This document shows, piece after piece, positions 16,925 to 26,216 of a stretch of DNA of 64,000 nt. This stretch comes from Thalassomonas sp. M1454 (GTDB lineage: Bacteria; Pseudomonadota; Gammaproteobacteria; Enterobacterales; Alteromonadaceae): contig NZ_VKDD01000002.1 of NCBI RefSeq assembly GCF_007097525.1, forward strand, positions 1,363,820-1,427,819, in the 5' to 3' direction. Both the position numbers and the translations under genes were made by a program. The notes under the pieces were generated by a model. That model was not told where the DNA came from. It saw only the letters and a program-made list of their open reading frames with translations, and searched no databases. Position 1 is the first letter of the stretch; each line of letters begins with the position of its first letter.

Positions 16925-17850
16925 TGTCTATTTTAGTAATTGCAGAACATGACAATGCGAGCCTTAAGGCTGATACATTAAAAACTGTTGCAGCCGCGGC
17001 TGCAATTGGTGGTGACATCCATATTTTAGTTGCTGGCGCTAACTGTGCGGGCGTTGCCGATGAAGCAGCAAAAGCTGCTGGCGTAAGTAAAGTTTTAGTT
17101 GCGGATAACGCAGCATACGAAAACCAACTTGCTGAAAATATGGGATTACTAGTAACTGAACTTGCTGGTGACTACACGCATATTTTATCAACAGCTTCAA
17201 CAACAGGTAAAAACTTTATGCCTCGCGTTGCCGCTTTATTAGATGTTGCACAAATTTCAGAAATCATCGCGGTAGAAAGTGCAGACACATTCGTACGCCC
17301 TATCTACGCAGGTAACGCTATCGCTACAGTTCAATCATTAGATGCAACTAAAGTAATTACCGTTCGTGCTACTGGTTTTGATGCTGTTGAAACTACAGGT
17401 TCAGCTGAAGTTGTTGCTCTAAGCAACGTAACTGACGCAGGTACTTCAAGCTTTGTTAATGCAGAGCTAACTGTTTCAGAACGCCCAGACCTAGGTGCAG
17501 CTAGCGTTGTTATCTCTGGTGGTCGCGGTATGCAAAACGGTGATAACTTTAGCCTTCTTAACGGTATCGCTGACAAACTTGGCGCAGCTATCGGTGCATC
17601 ACGTGCTGCTGTTGATGCTGGTTTCGTACCAAACGACATGCAAGTTGGTCAAACAGGTAAAATTGTTGCCCCTGACCTATACATTGCAGTAGGTATTTCT
17701 GGTGCTATCCAACATTTAGCTGGTATGAAAGACTCTAAGGTAATTGTTGCAATCAACAAAGATCCTGAAGCGCCAATCTTCCAAGTTGCTGACTACGGTT
17801 TAGTTGCTGATTTATTTGACGCTCTTCCAGAGTTAGAAAACACTTTATAA
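16924..17850 (+). CDS. etfA: Electron transfer flavoprotein subunit alpha
   Basis: EtfA carries the FAD of ETF. The 308 residues show an N-terminal nucleotide-fold domain ([14 protein letters not shown]) and the C-terminal FAD domain with [52 protein letters not shown] and a final [17 protein letters not shown]. The start ATG overlaps the etfB stop (TAATG), so the pair is translationally coupled. A strong terminator follows. Confidence 0.97.
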   Translation: MSILVIAEHDNASLKADTLKTVAAAAAIGGDIHILVAGANCAGVADEAAKAAGVSKVLVADNAAYENQLAENMGLLVTELAGDYTHILSTASTTGKNFMPRVAALLDVAQISEIIAVESADTFVRPIYAGNAIATVQSLDATKVITVRATGFDAVETTGSAEVVALSNVTDAGTSSFVNAELTVSERPDLGAASVVISGGRGMQNGDNFSLLNGIADKLGAAIGASRAAVDAGFVPNDMQVGQTGKIVAPDLYIAVGISGAIQHLAGMKDSKVIVAINKDPEAPIFQVADYGLVADLFDALPELENTL

Positions 17851-17873
17851 TAGCTAAGGCATTATAATTCTTT

Positions 17874-17897
17874 AAAACCAGTCTTCGGACTGGTTTT
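17874..17897 (+). terminator. etfBA terminator
   Basis: AAAACCAGTC-TTCG-GACTGGTTTT is a 10-bp stem with a UUCG tetraloop, followed by a T run. Confidence 0.92.
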
Positions 17898-17903
17898 TTG
17901 TTT

Positions 17904-17926
17904 TCAAGGTGTCGATGTTCTTGATA
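17904..17926. repeat. Decayed copy of the AAGGTGTC palindromic element
   Basis: CAAGGTGTC, then an imperfect complementary arm ending TTGATAT, resembles the perfect palindrome at 17945-17969 about 40 bp away. It looks like an older copy of the same unit. Confidence 0.4.
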
Positions 17927-17944
17927 TTATAATGCAACAGAAAG

Positions 17945-17969
17945 TATCAAGGTGTCTGACACCTTGATA
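17945..17969. repeat. Perfect palindrome with GGTGTC-T-GACACC centre
   Basis: Two 12-base arms (TATCAAGGTGTC and GACACCTTGATA) flank a single T. It lies between etfA and yciH. Similar GGTGTC/GACACC palindromes occur as dispersed REP-like units in several gammaproteobacteria (recalled, not searched). It could also fold as an RNA hairpin just before the yciH start. Confidence 0.6.
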
Positions 17970-17986
17970 TTAATTAAGGAATTAGT

Positions 17987-18322
17987 ATGTCATCACTACA
18001 AGATCAATTGTCAAATCTAGTTTATTCAACCGATGGCGGGAGAGTAAAACAAGAAAAGCCAGAAATGGAGATTACTCCTTCCGATGGTTTTGCTCATGTA
18101 CGCCGTGAAACTAAAGGCCGTAAAGGTAAGGGAGTGGTAACTATTACCGGCTTAGGTCTTGATGCTAAGGCATTAAAAGTTTTAGCTAAAAAGTTAAAAC
18201 AAACCTGTGGTACTGGCGGTACTGTGGTTGGTGAAATAATTGAGATCCAAGGGGATAAACGAGATGTAATTAAAACCGTTTTAGAAAAAAACGGCTTTAA
18301 AGTAAAATTTATTGGTGGCTAA
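17987..18322 (+). CDS. yciH: YciH, eIF1/SUI1-like translation factor
   Basis: This 111-residue protein has a short basic N-terminal extension and then the SUI1 fold: VRRETKGRKGKGVVTITGLGL, LAKKLKQTCGTGGTV and a final DVIKTVLEKNGFKVKFIGG. The same fold in archaea and eukaryotes (aIF1/eIF1) controls start-codon selection; in E. coli YciH affects initiation fidelity under stress. A Shine-Dalgarno (AAGGA) precedes the ATG. The gene stands alone. Confidence 0.92.
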   Translation: MSSLQDQLSNLVYSTDGGRVKQEKPEMEITPSDGFAHVRRETKGRKGKGVVTITGLGLDAKALKVLAKKLKQTCGTGGTVVGEIIEIQGDKRDVIKTVLEKNGFKVKFIGG

Positions 18323-18358
18323 GACTAAATGGCCTGTTCCATTTTATCACTGTGAAAA

Positions 18359-18970
18359 CTATTGAGCCGTCCATTGATGGCTTAATAACACTTCATTATT
18401 TTGTAGTATTTTAGCTGAAAACACATCTCCAGAGTTTATTACGCCAACCCCTTTCGGCGTGCCTGACATCACCACATCACCATCTTCTAGTTCAATAAAT
18501 GTTGTAAGCTCCCTCAGTATATCTTGAGGTTTATACATCATTAACTCAACACCGCCAGCTTGTACCACTTTACCATTAATGCAGAGCTCAAGTGCTAACG
18601 AATCATCTATTGCATCAATGGCAACAAAATCCGTTAGAACTGCAGCGCCATTAAACGCTTTAGCTCGCTCCCAAGGTAAGCCTTTACTTTTAAGTTTTGA
18701 CTGTAAACCACGCTTGGTTAAGTCAAGGCCAAAGCCAACAGCGATAAACTGCCCTGCTGCCACTAAAAAACAAAGCTCCCCCTCGTAATGCAATTGCTCT
18801 TGATGAAAAGAGAGTAATTGATTTGAAATGGCCGAATTTGGTTTATTAAACACCACCATATCATCAGGGATTTCATTACCTAACTCGGTAATATGGTCAA
18901 CATAGTTTCTGCCTATACAGACTACTTTGCTTGGAGTAAATAATTGCTTGCCAAGATTAACTGTTTTCAT
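18359..18970 (-). CDS. Fumarylacetoacetate hydrolase (FAH) family protein
   Basis: The 203 residues carry the FAH C-terminal-domain pattern: VCIGRNYVDHITELGNEIP, VVFNKPNSAI, the metal-binding LHYEGELCFLV, and DVVMSGTPKGVGVINSGD near the end. Relatives include acylpyruvate hydrolases and oxaloacetate decarboxylases or tautomerases (FAHD1/YcgM type). The exact substrate cannot be read from sequence. It lies 48 bp downstream of the TPP-enzyme gene on the same strand and may be co-transcribed. Confidence 0.88.
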   Translation of the reverse strand: MKTVNLGKQLFTPSKVVCIGRNYVDHITELGNEIPDDMVVFNKPNSAISNQLLSFHQEQLHYEGELCFLVAAGQFIAVGFGLDLTKRGLQSKLKSKGLPWERAKAFNGAAVLTDFVAIDAIDDSLALELCINGKVVQAGGVELMMYKPQDILRELTTFIELEDGDVVMSGTPKGVGVINSGDVFSAKILQNNEVLLSHQWTAQ

Positions 18971-19018
18971 AATACAGGTTGGTACTTAAATAGTAATTTA
19001 TTAGTAATGATAAAGATT

Positions 19019-20653
19019 TTAAGGCTTATCTGCTTTTAATACTAGTGAGTCATACTCTTTGGGATCTAATAACGCCTCAACAATAACTGGGCCATCACTT
19101 GCAAAGGCCTGCTCTAGAGCTAATTCAAATTCAATACTATCTTTGGCGGTGATGACCTTAGCACCAAACAAATTATCACAGCCAATTGTGCCCTGCTCTC
19201 TAATTTGTGTTCCATAAATAGGGTTAGATTTTTTCTCTTGTTTAATGCGAATTAATGCTAAGTCGTTATCAGTAAACAAGACAAAAACAATATTTAATTT
19301 TTCTCTGACGGCAACAGCAATCTCACCTACAGTCATTAGAAAGCCACCATCACCTATCACTGCACAAACCGGCGTATTAGGGTAATTAAGTTTAGCCGCA
19401 ATAGCTGATGGAATGGCATAGCCCATCGAGGACCAACCGTTAGTCATAAGTTGTCGGTTAATATCTGGAGTTAGCCACTTTTGCCCAATCAAATGTAAGT
19501 GAGCGCCAACATCACTAGTCATAATGCCATTTAAGGGTAAGTGCTTTCTTAAAATATCTAATGCAGTACAAGGACCAAAGCTGTTATTTTGTGGCTGTAA
19601 TTGCTTAAAGATGGCTAGTTTTCGAGCAATTAACTGCTCCATCTGCCACCCTTTTTTTAAGTCATTAACTAGCAACAGTTGTTTCACTGAAAAATTAATT
19701 TCGCCTATTACATCGCAAGCTAAGTCATATTCATTAACATCAATATCAGTTGCCTCAATATCAATTCCGATTAAGGGGGCCTTTGGTAGCCACTGCTCAA
19801 AGTTAAACTCAACTTCATCGTAACCAATGGCAATGACAAGGTCAGCTTGCTGGTGAGTTTTGCCAACCTCATTACTTAACGCATGAAACAATACGCCAGC
19901 ATAGCAAGGGTGTGATTCATCGATGATGCCTTTTGCCATTGGAGTGAGTACAACAGGAATATTATGCTTTTCAACAAAATTTAATAATTCATCACGAACA
20001 GTTATTTCGATATCTTTTGCCCGTAAACCTAACGCAATAATAGGAAACTTAGAAAGCTTTAATAGCGCCTGCATTCTTTCTATTACATCGGCACTTGCTC
20101 TTTGCTGTTTTAATCTAGCTAAAGGGGCTTGAGAGATCTCGTCCGTCTTAATATGACTTATACCTTGTGGTAAGCCAATATGTACCGGACCTTGCTTACC
20201 AGTCAGCGCTATATGCGCGGCAGAAAAAATAATTTCCTGTACTTTGCCAACCTCTAAATGAGTCGTTTGCTTTGTTATAGGCGAAAATAATGCCTGATGA
20301 TCAATATTCATTTGAATATTACGATGGCGTTTATCCGTTGGCATTTCATCCGTTAACACTATCATTGGCGACCGATCTAAATAAGCACAGCCAACACCTG
20401 TAGATAAATTGGTAGCACCAGGACCAAAGGTGCCAAAGCATACGCCTGGTACGCCAGTTAATCGACCGGTTGTCTCAGCCATAAAGGCAGCACCACCTTC
20501 ATGACTAGTTAATATGAACTCAATGCCCGGAGTTACCCTTATAGCTTCCATATAATCAATCCAAGCACCACTTGGCACGCCAAAGACATATTGCACACCT
20601 AATTCTTTTAGCGCCTGAATAACTTGTACTGCTACCGTTTTATCTTGATTCAT
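19019..20653 (-). CDS. Thiamine pyrophosphate-dependent enzyme, acetolactate-synthase-like
   Basis: The 544 residues have the three-domain layout of the POX/ALS family: an N-terminal PYR domain with the catalytic Glu in SHEGGAAFMAE, a central domain, and a PP domain with the Mg-TPP motif starting GDGGFLMTVGE. The position where many relatives have Asn-Asn is TDND here. No regulatory subunit is adjacent, so a biosynthetic ALS is unlikely. A decarboxylase or carboligase acting on a 2-oxo acid is the best description. It is 3 bp downstream of the pseudouridine synthase gene. Confidence 0.87.
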   Translation of the reverse strand: MNQDKTVAVQVIQALKELGVQYVFGVPSGAWIDYMEAIRVTPGIEFILTSHEGGAAFMAETTGRLTGVPGVCFGTFGPGATNLSTGVGCAYLDRSPMIVLTDEMPTDKRHRNIQMNIDHQALFSPITKQTTHLEVGKVQEIIFSAAHIALTGKQGPVHIGLPQGISHIKTDEISQAPLARLKQQRASADVIERMQALLKLSKFPIIALGLRAKDIEITVRDELLNFVEKHNIPVVLTPMAKGIIDESHPCYAGVLFHALSNEVGKTHQQADLVIAIGYDEVEFNFEQWLPKAPLIGIDIEATDIDVNEYDLACDVIGEINFSVKQLLLVNDLKKGWQMEQLIARKLAIFKQLQPQNNSFGPCTALDILRKHLPLNGIMTSDVGAHLHLIGQKWLTPDINRQLMTNGWSSMGYAIPSAIAAKLNYPNTPVCAVIGDGGFLMTVGEIAVAVREKLNIVFVLFTDNDLALIRIKQEKKSNPIYGTQIREQGTIGCDNLFGAKVITAKDSIEFELALEQAFASDGPVIVEALLDPKEYDSLVLKADKP

Positions 20654-20656
20654 ATT

Positions 20657-21505
20657 TTATAGCTTAAGTTGATACTGCTTAGGAAGGTTATATTCCTTTT
20701 CCGTTTTACTATTAGGACAAGGAATTTTTAAATATATAGCACACAACTGTAAATCTTTACCTGTAGCTCTGACTTCTTCTTCACCGTGTAATCTATCGCC
20801 AACAATAGGCAAGCCAATGCTAGCTAAATGCTTTCTTATTTGGTGTTTACGGCCGGTTTCAATTGCGACTTCAACTAAGGAGTAATCATTAACTGAGTCA
20901 TATTCTATACAAGTGATGTGACTTATCGCGGCTTTGCCATCTATTTCCCTGGTAATTGTCTGTGGTTGAGAGTTTTGACTATGATCGCCATGAACAATAG
21001 CTTGGTAAGTTTTCGCAGTATTTCTTTGCTCAAATGCATTTGTTAGTTCGCGCACCGCAGATTTACTATGGGCTAACACTATTAAGCCAGAGGTTGCTTT
21101 ATCAAGGCGATGGACGATAAAAGCAGGACGTTGCGGCGTAAGGTGAGTTTCAACGAAACGATTAATGGTGGTGTGATCGCTCCACTTTGAGCCCTGACAT
21201 AACATACCATATGGCTTATACCAAACACTGTATGAGCTTTTATCGTCAATTAATATAGCATCTTCAACACTTTGCTTTAAAACACTAAGGTTGTAATACA
21301 TATGCAATACATCACCAATTTTAAGAGTCTTTTTTGCGCGGCGTAAACGTTGGGTAGAAGCTCCTCGCTCCAACCAAACACAACCCTTTTGCATTGCTTG
21401 TTTTATTACTTGCTTTGATAGAGGTGAAGCTTCAGCCAATAACTCTGTAACTGAGTATTGCAGGTCTTCAACGTTTACATGAAACTCGTGAGCAGTTTGT
21501 GTCAT
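20657..21505 (-). CDS. RluA-family pseudouridine synthase
   Basis: The 282-residue protein has an N-terminal S4-like region (LSKQVIKQAMQKGCVWLERG) and the RluA catalytic block FIVHRLDKATSGLIVLAHSK with the active-site Asp in HRLD. The second motif GRKHQIRKHLASIGLPIVGDRLHG follows. It isomerises uridine in rRNA or tRNA; the target site is not predictable here. Its stop is 3 bp from the TPP-enzyme start, suggesting one transcript of unrelated functions. A second RluA-type gene lies at 57964. Confidence 0.93.
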   Translation of the reverse strand: MTQTAHEFHVNVEDLQYSVTELLAEASPLSKQVIKQAMQKGCVWLERGASTQRLRRAKKTLKIGDVLHMYYNLSVLKQSVEDAILIDDKSSYSVWYKPYGMLCQGSKWSDHTTINRFVETHLTPQRPAFIVHRLDKATSGLIVLAHSKSAVRELTNAFEQRNTAKTYQAIVHGDHSQNSQPQTITREIDGKAAISHITCIEYDSVNDYSLVEVAIETGRKHQIRKHLASIGLPIVGDRLHGEEEVRATGKDLQLCAIYLKIPCPNSKTEKEYNLPKQYQLKL

Positions 21506-21549
21506 TTAACTATAGATATTTATTAGTAATATCTGCAATGTAACTTAAG

Positions 21550-22149
21550 TTAGCGTTTTAGCCAACGTTTGAATTTATCTTTACGCAGATAAAGTAGGAC
21601 AAATAACATTATAAAATAAATACTAGGCTCGATAATTTCAGATTTAACAGACCAAAAGAAATGAATACACACGAGGATTGTGAGTACGTAGTTGTAATTG
21701 TGTAGGCTCTGCCACGTTTTGCCCATTTTCCGCCTTAGCAGTGTAAGTGAGGTGATAGCAAGAGCGGTGATAAAAACAAAAGCAAGCATGCCCACAGTAA
21801 TATAAGGCCTATCGACTATTTCATCGATAAACAAGGAAAAGTCGAATTGCAGTTCAAAAAACAAAAAATTATTAAGGTGTAAAAGCGCATAAAAAAAAGC
21901 GTACAAGCCAAGTAAACGTCTAACTTGTAGTAAAAAGCCTAACTTAAAGAATCTAGCTAGCGGGGATACACATAGGGTAATTAACAGTAAGTTTAATGCC
22001 CCTATACCAGTAAAATGAATAATATCTTCAACGGGATCGGCACTAAGTAAATCATTAATCGCTAAATAATACATCACAACAACGGGCAACAAAGCGCCAA
22101 GGTGAATCAATGTTTTTAATAACCAGATCTTATATTTAGTAGATAACAT
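21550..22149 (-). CDS. msrQ: MsrQ, haem-binding membrane subunit of methionine sulfoxide reductase
   Basis: MsrQ is a b-type haem quinol oxidase partner that feeds electrons to periplasmic MsrP. The 199 residues contain about six hydrophobic segments and the family histidines: in DIIHFTG, in FFYALLHLNNF, and in WQSLHNYNYVLTILVCIHFFW. Basic residues cap the C-terminus (RKDKFKRWLKR). In most genomes msrP and msrQ are adjacent; here a CadC-type regulator gene of 2.1 kb and a terminator stand between them, although both genes remain on the minus strand. Confidence 0.9.
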   Translation of the reverse strand: MLSTKYKIWLLKTLIHLGALLPVVVMYYLAINDLLSADPVEDIIHFTGIGALNLLLITLCVSPLARFFKLGFLLQVRRLLGLYAFFYALLHLNNFLFFELQFDFSLFIDEIVDRPYITVGMLAFVFITALAITSLTLLRRKMGKTWQSLHNYNYVLTILVCIHFFWSVKSEIIEPSIYFIMLFVLLYLRKDKFKRWLKR

Positions 22150-22181
22150 TTACTTAAACCTTTTCTAGCCTCAGACAATAT

Positions 22182-22213
22182 AAAATCCATTAAGTAGCTA
22201 CTTAATGGATTTT
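22182..22213. terminator. Perfect 32-bp palindrome between the CadC-like gene and msrQ
   Basis: AAAATCCATTAAGTAG and its exact complement meet with no spacer. It follows the CadC-like stop codon and ends in a T run on both strands, so it probably terminates that transcript. The stem is AT-rich, so strength is uncertain. A regulatory site for msrQ is the alternative. Confidence 0.65.
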
Positions 22214-22254
22214 TATAAGACCGGATATTTCAGCAATAAATTACCGCTAGATAA

Positions 22255-24327
22255 TTACTTTAAAGAAAATGAGTATAAGTCGGCATCATTAATCGCATGA
22301 CGGCTCACAAGTACTTTAGAGTCTATTGTAGGCGATAGAGCTGAATAAGAGCGAATTGAATTTACAGGCAATTCATAAACAACCTCGTCCTCACCATCTA
22401 TATTTAAGCGTTTGACTTGATCATTGGTGTCGTCTCTATATAGGTAATAAAAATTATTATCTACCCAGAAGTAGTTGCCGTAATCGTTGATTAATAAGTT
22501 ATCTTCAACCTTAGTAAATTGTTGAGTTGTTTTATTAAAGGCCCAAATACCACGCTGATTAAATCGAGAGGTGTAAATGACATTATTCGCCCCTTCGACA
22601 GCAAAAACCTCACCGGAGTCAGTTAATTGCTTCATTTCATTAGCAGTGAGGTTATATTCATATAATCCCCACTTACCATTTTCAGAGCCTGAAAAATAGA
22701 ACCTATCTTCGTCTAATGACCAATTAGGGTTTTGAATTTGCACATCGATATTAGCTATAGGTTTAAATGTAACATTTGGCAATGTACCTAGATAAAACCT
22801 ACCCTCGGGGTATTCTTCTGTTTTCATAATAACAACGAATTTGTTACCACTTGGTGAAACCGTAGCAATGAGAACAGAACCAATATCTTTAGTAATTTGC
22901 TTAGAAATAAATTTTTGTCTAAGCCATAATTCCCAGCTGCCTGAGCGGTTGGATGAGAACAGAATACTATCATCAAAAGCGACATGACTACCATATAAAT
23001 CACGTGATGATGATGCTATACGACGGGTTGTTCGTCCTGTTTCCATCGAAACTTCTTCAATATATTCACTAGTACTGTAACGAGTAAATACTAACTCATC
23101 AGTTTTTGGATTAATTGTTAAACTGCCTGGGGTAGGCGTTTTATCTAAGATAACTTCCGACTTATCATTCAAATCTAAAGCAACGATAGCATAGTTGCCG
23201 CCCATAGCTTGGGTAAGAATCAGTTTCTCATTCAACTTATCCCAAACAAAACCAAGTAAGGCTAAGTCATTAGTTTTGATAAGCTCTACTACAGGCTTAT
23301 CTGATTGGTAATCTGCAATAGTAAGTAATTCAGAACTAACCGCATGTTTGCGAATAACAGCTAGCTTTTTATCGTTGTAAATAAAGCTTACCGATAAATC
23401 TTCATAATTAGCTTCAGGGGTGGTGATTTGTTTAATATTTTCTGAAGAAAATTCATAGGTAAAAATAGCAGTGCTATCACCAACGACTTTGTTGTATGCA
23501 AGCAATTTACCGGATGAACTCCAATCAATGACTTTATCATCATTATTAAAATAACAACCAGAATCAATTAACTTATCTTCTCTTGAGATCAGCTGAAAAG
23601 TTCTTATTTCGCATATTCCTTCGCCATTTAATCGTGCATAGGCAATTGACTTTCCATCAGGCGACCAAACAGGAGCATATTCATCAAAATTACTTTCGGT
23701 TAACTTTCTTATAGGCGCGTTTTCATTTAATAAGTTAATTAAGTATATCTGCCCTTTACGACTTGATTGGCGCCAATGTAGAGCTAAAAACTGTCCATCA
23801 GGACTAATTGCAGGTTGCTTCTCAACCCCTTCAAAATTAGTAATATGCTTAATAACTTTAGGTTGCAAAGCAGTTGGAGGGGAGCTCATATAAGGAATAT
23901 AAATTATAATAGCGATAAGCAAAGAAATAATAATTGCACTAAGTTTTAATGGCGATATTTTTTTACTTACCCAAGGAATATCAACCTCTTCTTTTATCCC
24001 CTCAGGCTTAAGTACAAGTTGATAACCAACTTTTTGAATGGTTACAAATACTTCGTCATTTTCAGCACCTAAATCTGTAAACACTTTGCGTAAGTGCCAT
24101 ACAGCATTAGGGAAGCCAGTTTTACCTACGCCAACATTACCTAGCCAGATTTTATCAATGGCATCATCTTTACTGACAATGTGATCGTCTGACAAAATAA
24201 ATAACTTTAATAGTTCGAATACTTTGGCTGAGAGCTGAACTGTTTCTTGTTCCGAAGAAATTGTCATTCGAGTACAATCAATGCTCCAACGCCCGATTGA
24301 ATATTTTCGAAATGCTACATCGATCAT
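22255..24327 (-). CDS. CadC/ToxR-type membrane regulator with TolB-like propeller
   Basis: The 690-residue protein has an N-terminal OmpR/PhoB-type winged helix (residues about 8-110, with VQLSAKVFELLKLFILSDDHIVSKDDAIDKIW and VGYQL). One membrane helix follows (about 126-148), then a periplasmic beta-propeller of PD40/TolB repeats (QPAISPDGQFLALHW, YAPVWSPDGKSIAYA and more). This one-component design reads a periplasmic signal and acts on DNA directly. It sits exactly between msrP and msrQ, which makes periplasmic oxidation a plausible but unproven signal. Confidence 0.9.
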   Translation of the reverse strand: MIDVAFRKYSIGRWSIDCTRMTISSEQETVQLSAKVFELLKLFILSDDHIVSKDDAIDKIWLGNVGVGKTGFPNAVWHLRKVFTDLGAENDEVFVTIQKVGYQLVLKPEGIKEEVDIPWVSKKISPLKLSAIIISLLIAIIIYIPYMSSPPTALQPKVIKHITNFEGVEKQPAISPDGQFLALHWRQSSRKGQIYLINLLNENAPIRKLTESNFDEYAPVWSPDGKSIAYARLNGEGICEIRTFQLISREDKLIDSGCYFNNDDKVIDWSSSGKLLAYNKVVGDSTAIFTYEFSSENIKQITTPEANYEDLSVSFIYNDKKLAVIRKHAVSSELLTIADYQSDKPVVELIKTNDLALLGFVWDKLNEKLILTQAMGGNYAIVALDLNDKSEVILDKTPTPGSLTINPKTDELVFTRYSTSEYIEEVSMETGRTTRRIASSSRDLYGSHVAFDDSILFSSNRSGSWELWLRQKFISKQITKDIGSVLIATVSPSGNKFVVIMKTEEYPEGRFYLGTLPNVTFKPIANIDVQIQNPNWSLDEDRFYFSGSENGKWGLYEYNLTANEMKQLTDSGEVFAVEGANNVIYTSRFNQRGIWAFNKTTQQFTKVEDNLLINDYGNYFWVDNNFYYLYRDDTNDQVKRLNIDGEDEVVYELPVNSIRSYSALSPTIDSKVLVSRHAINDADLYSFSLK

Positions 24328-24636
24328 TAAAGAAGTCGCCTATTTATTATTAAATGTTTTTCTAATTTGTTTATTACAATATTATTTAGATTAAATAAAT
24401 ATCTAAAATCAAAGCCAGTGTTTTTTTTTACTTATCACTCTTGCGCTATTCGATTATAAGATAATTAGATGATTTATAGAAGTGATGATTTTTTATTATT
24501 TATGCTAAAAAATAAATAACTTATTAAAATGTATCGTTTTATTTCCTATCAGAAATATCAAGACATTTTACAAACAAATTTAGTTTGATAAATAAGCGAA
24601 AGTGTTAAACGCCAATAGAAACATTACAAATATAAA
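24328..24636. other. Intergenic region upstream of the CadC-like gene
   Basis: This 309-bp, very AT-rich stretch contains the CadC-like promoter region and the msrP 3' flank. A 7-bp inverted repeat (TTTAGAT / ATCTAAA at 24385-24407) lies 58-80 bp before the start codon and is a candidate autoregulatory site. No terminator hairpin for msrP is obvious, so msrP transcription may read through. Confidence 0.4.
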
Positions 24637-25641
24637 TCAATAATATCTTTTTAAGTTCATATTTTTATAGAGTTCAGCTACCTGCTCTGCGTATCCATTA
24701 AACATTTGTGTTTCTATTCTATTACGAGCAAATAAACCTCCACTTGTAATTCTTCTCTCACTCGCTTGTGACCAACGAGGGTGATCAACGTTTGGGTTTA
24801 CATTGGCATAAAAGCCATATTCGTTAGGTGCTAATTTATTCCAGGTAGTTTTTGGTTTACGAGTAACCAACTCAATTTCAACAATTGACTTAATGCTTTT
24901 AAAGCCATACTTCCACGGGGTAACTAAACGAATTGGCGCGCCATTTTGTGCTGGCAGTGTTTTACCATACAAGCCTACCGATAAAAACGATAAATCATTC
25001 ATCGCTTCATCAAGGCGTAATCCTTCAACATAAGGATAATTTATACCTCCACCTAAATATCGGTTTGATTGACCAGGCATTTGTTTAGGATCGTACAAAG
25101 TTTTAAATTTCACATATTTGGCATCAGAATTTGGCTCAGCTTTTTTAATTAAATCGGCTAAACGAAAACCTAGCCAAGGTATAACCATAGACCAAGCTTC
25201 AACACAGCGCAGTCGATAAATGCGTTCTTCCAATTCGAACGAGCTAAATAGTTGCTCATAATCTAAAGTAAATGGCTTATTAACCTCGCCAGTTATTTTT
25301 AATTGCCATGGGTCTACCTTAAAGTTTTTGGCATATTCAATAGGTTGATCTTTTTTAGCACCAAATTCATAAAAGTTATTATGACTGATCACTTTAGCTT
25401 CAGGTGTAAGCTTATCTGTAATTTGTTTGGCATTCGTTTTAGTAAACTTTAACGGTGTTGTTTTAAAGCTACTATCACTGTCTTTAGCAAGCGCATTTAA
25501 ACTTAAACCTGTACCAGCTAATAAGGTAGATGCGCCAGCAAAGCCTAAACCTTTAAGTAACTTACGGCGTTCTTTATATACGCTTTCGTCAGTTACATCA
25601 TTTTCGGTTAACTCGTTATTACGCTTTATTTTAATCAACAT
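24637..25641 (-). CDS. msrP: MsrP, periplasmic molybdopterin methionine sulfoxide reductase
   Basis: MsrP reduces oxidised methionines in periplasmic proteins. The 334 residues begin with a Tat signal ([11 protein letters not shown], then a hydrophobic stretch ending ALA). The sulfite-oxidase-type molybdopterin domain follows: NNFYEFG near residue 88, [18 protein letters not shown] with the Mo-ligand Cys146, [17 protein letters not shown], and [15 protein letters not shown]. Its partner MsrQ is encoded 2.5 kb downstream on the same strand, separated by the CadC-like gene. Confidence 0.95.
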   Translation of the reverse strand: MLIKIKRNNELTENDVTDESVYKERRKLLKGLGFAGASTLLAGTGLSLNALAKDSDSSFKTTPLKFTKTNAKQITDKLTPEAKVISHNNFYEFGAKKDQPIEYAKNFKVDPWQLKITGEVNKPFTLDYEQLFSSFELEERIYRLRCVEAWSMVIPWLGFRLADLIKKAEPNSDAKYVKFKTLYDPKQMPGQSNRYLGGGINYPYVEGLRLDEAMNDLSFLSVGLYGKTLPAQNGAPIRLVTPWKYGFKSIKSIVEIELVTRKPKTTWNKLAPNEYGFYANVNPNVDHPRWSQASERRITSGGLFARNRIETQMFNGYAEQVAELYKNMNLKRYY

Positions 25642-25716
25642 AGCCTACCTAGTGTTTCAGTGTATTTAATAAACATACTCTATCAGACAGTAAATAGTTT
25701 AAAAAAATTTCAAAAA

Positions 25717-25741
25717 AAAGCCTGAATTAAATTCAGGCTTT
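25717..25741. terminator. Terminator of the glutaredoxin-like gene
   Basis: AAAGCCTGAAT and ATTCAGGCTTT pair around TAA. An A run precedes it on the plus strand, giving a T run after the hairpin on the minus strand, downstream of the gene at 25773. Confidence 0.8.
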
Positions 25742-25772
25742 GCTAGTTTTTTTTAAATAAGTGAGTGGAAAT

Positions 25773-26138
25773 TTAAGCCGCTTGAGCTATTTCATCTAAA
25801 TAGGCAACGATATCTTTCGATTCGTACATCCACTTACTTGTGCCATCGTTATTATCAATTCGTAAACAAGGTACGGTTCGTTTACCACCGTGCTGTAAAA
25901 GATCGGCTAAATGATTGTCTTTTTTAATATCGCGATACTCAATATTTAAGTTTTGGCGCTTAGCCGAACGGCGAACTTTAACGCAAAATGGGCAAGCATT
26001 TAATTGGTAAATACTAAAGTTTGCGGTTTTTTCATCTAATTTTTGCTGTAATTGTGGATCACGTTTAACTGCTTTTGGTGAAAAAATAAAATTAATTAAT
26101 AATATAATTCGACCAATAATAAATCGTAATAAAGCCAT
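25773..26138 (-). CDS. Membrane-anchored glutaredoxin-like protein
   Basis: The 121 residues begin with a hydrophobic segment (about residues 2-20), likely a membrane anchor. The glutaredoxin fold follows with the dithiol site CPFC (Cys49, Cys52), the cis-Pro loop KRTVPCLRI and a GSH-site-like YESKDIVAYL. A role in thiol-disulfide exchange at the inner membrane is inferred. It is next to msrP, another redox-repair gene, but in a separate transcript. Confidence 0.88.
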   Translation of the reverse strand: MALLRFIIGRIILLINFIFSPKAVKRDPQLQQKLDEKTANFSIYQLNACPFCVKVRRSAKRQNLNIEYRDIKKDNHLADLLQHGGKRTVPCLRIDNNDGTSKWMYESKDIVAYLDEIAQAA

Positions 26139-26216
26139 GTTTGTTTCCTAGTTTTTTTCGTTAATGCTTTTAAATAATATATTTATCTGTGCCTTAATAG
26201 TTTTAGCTATTAAGCG

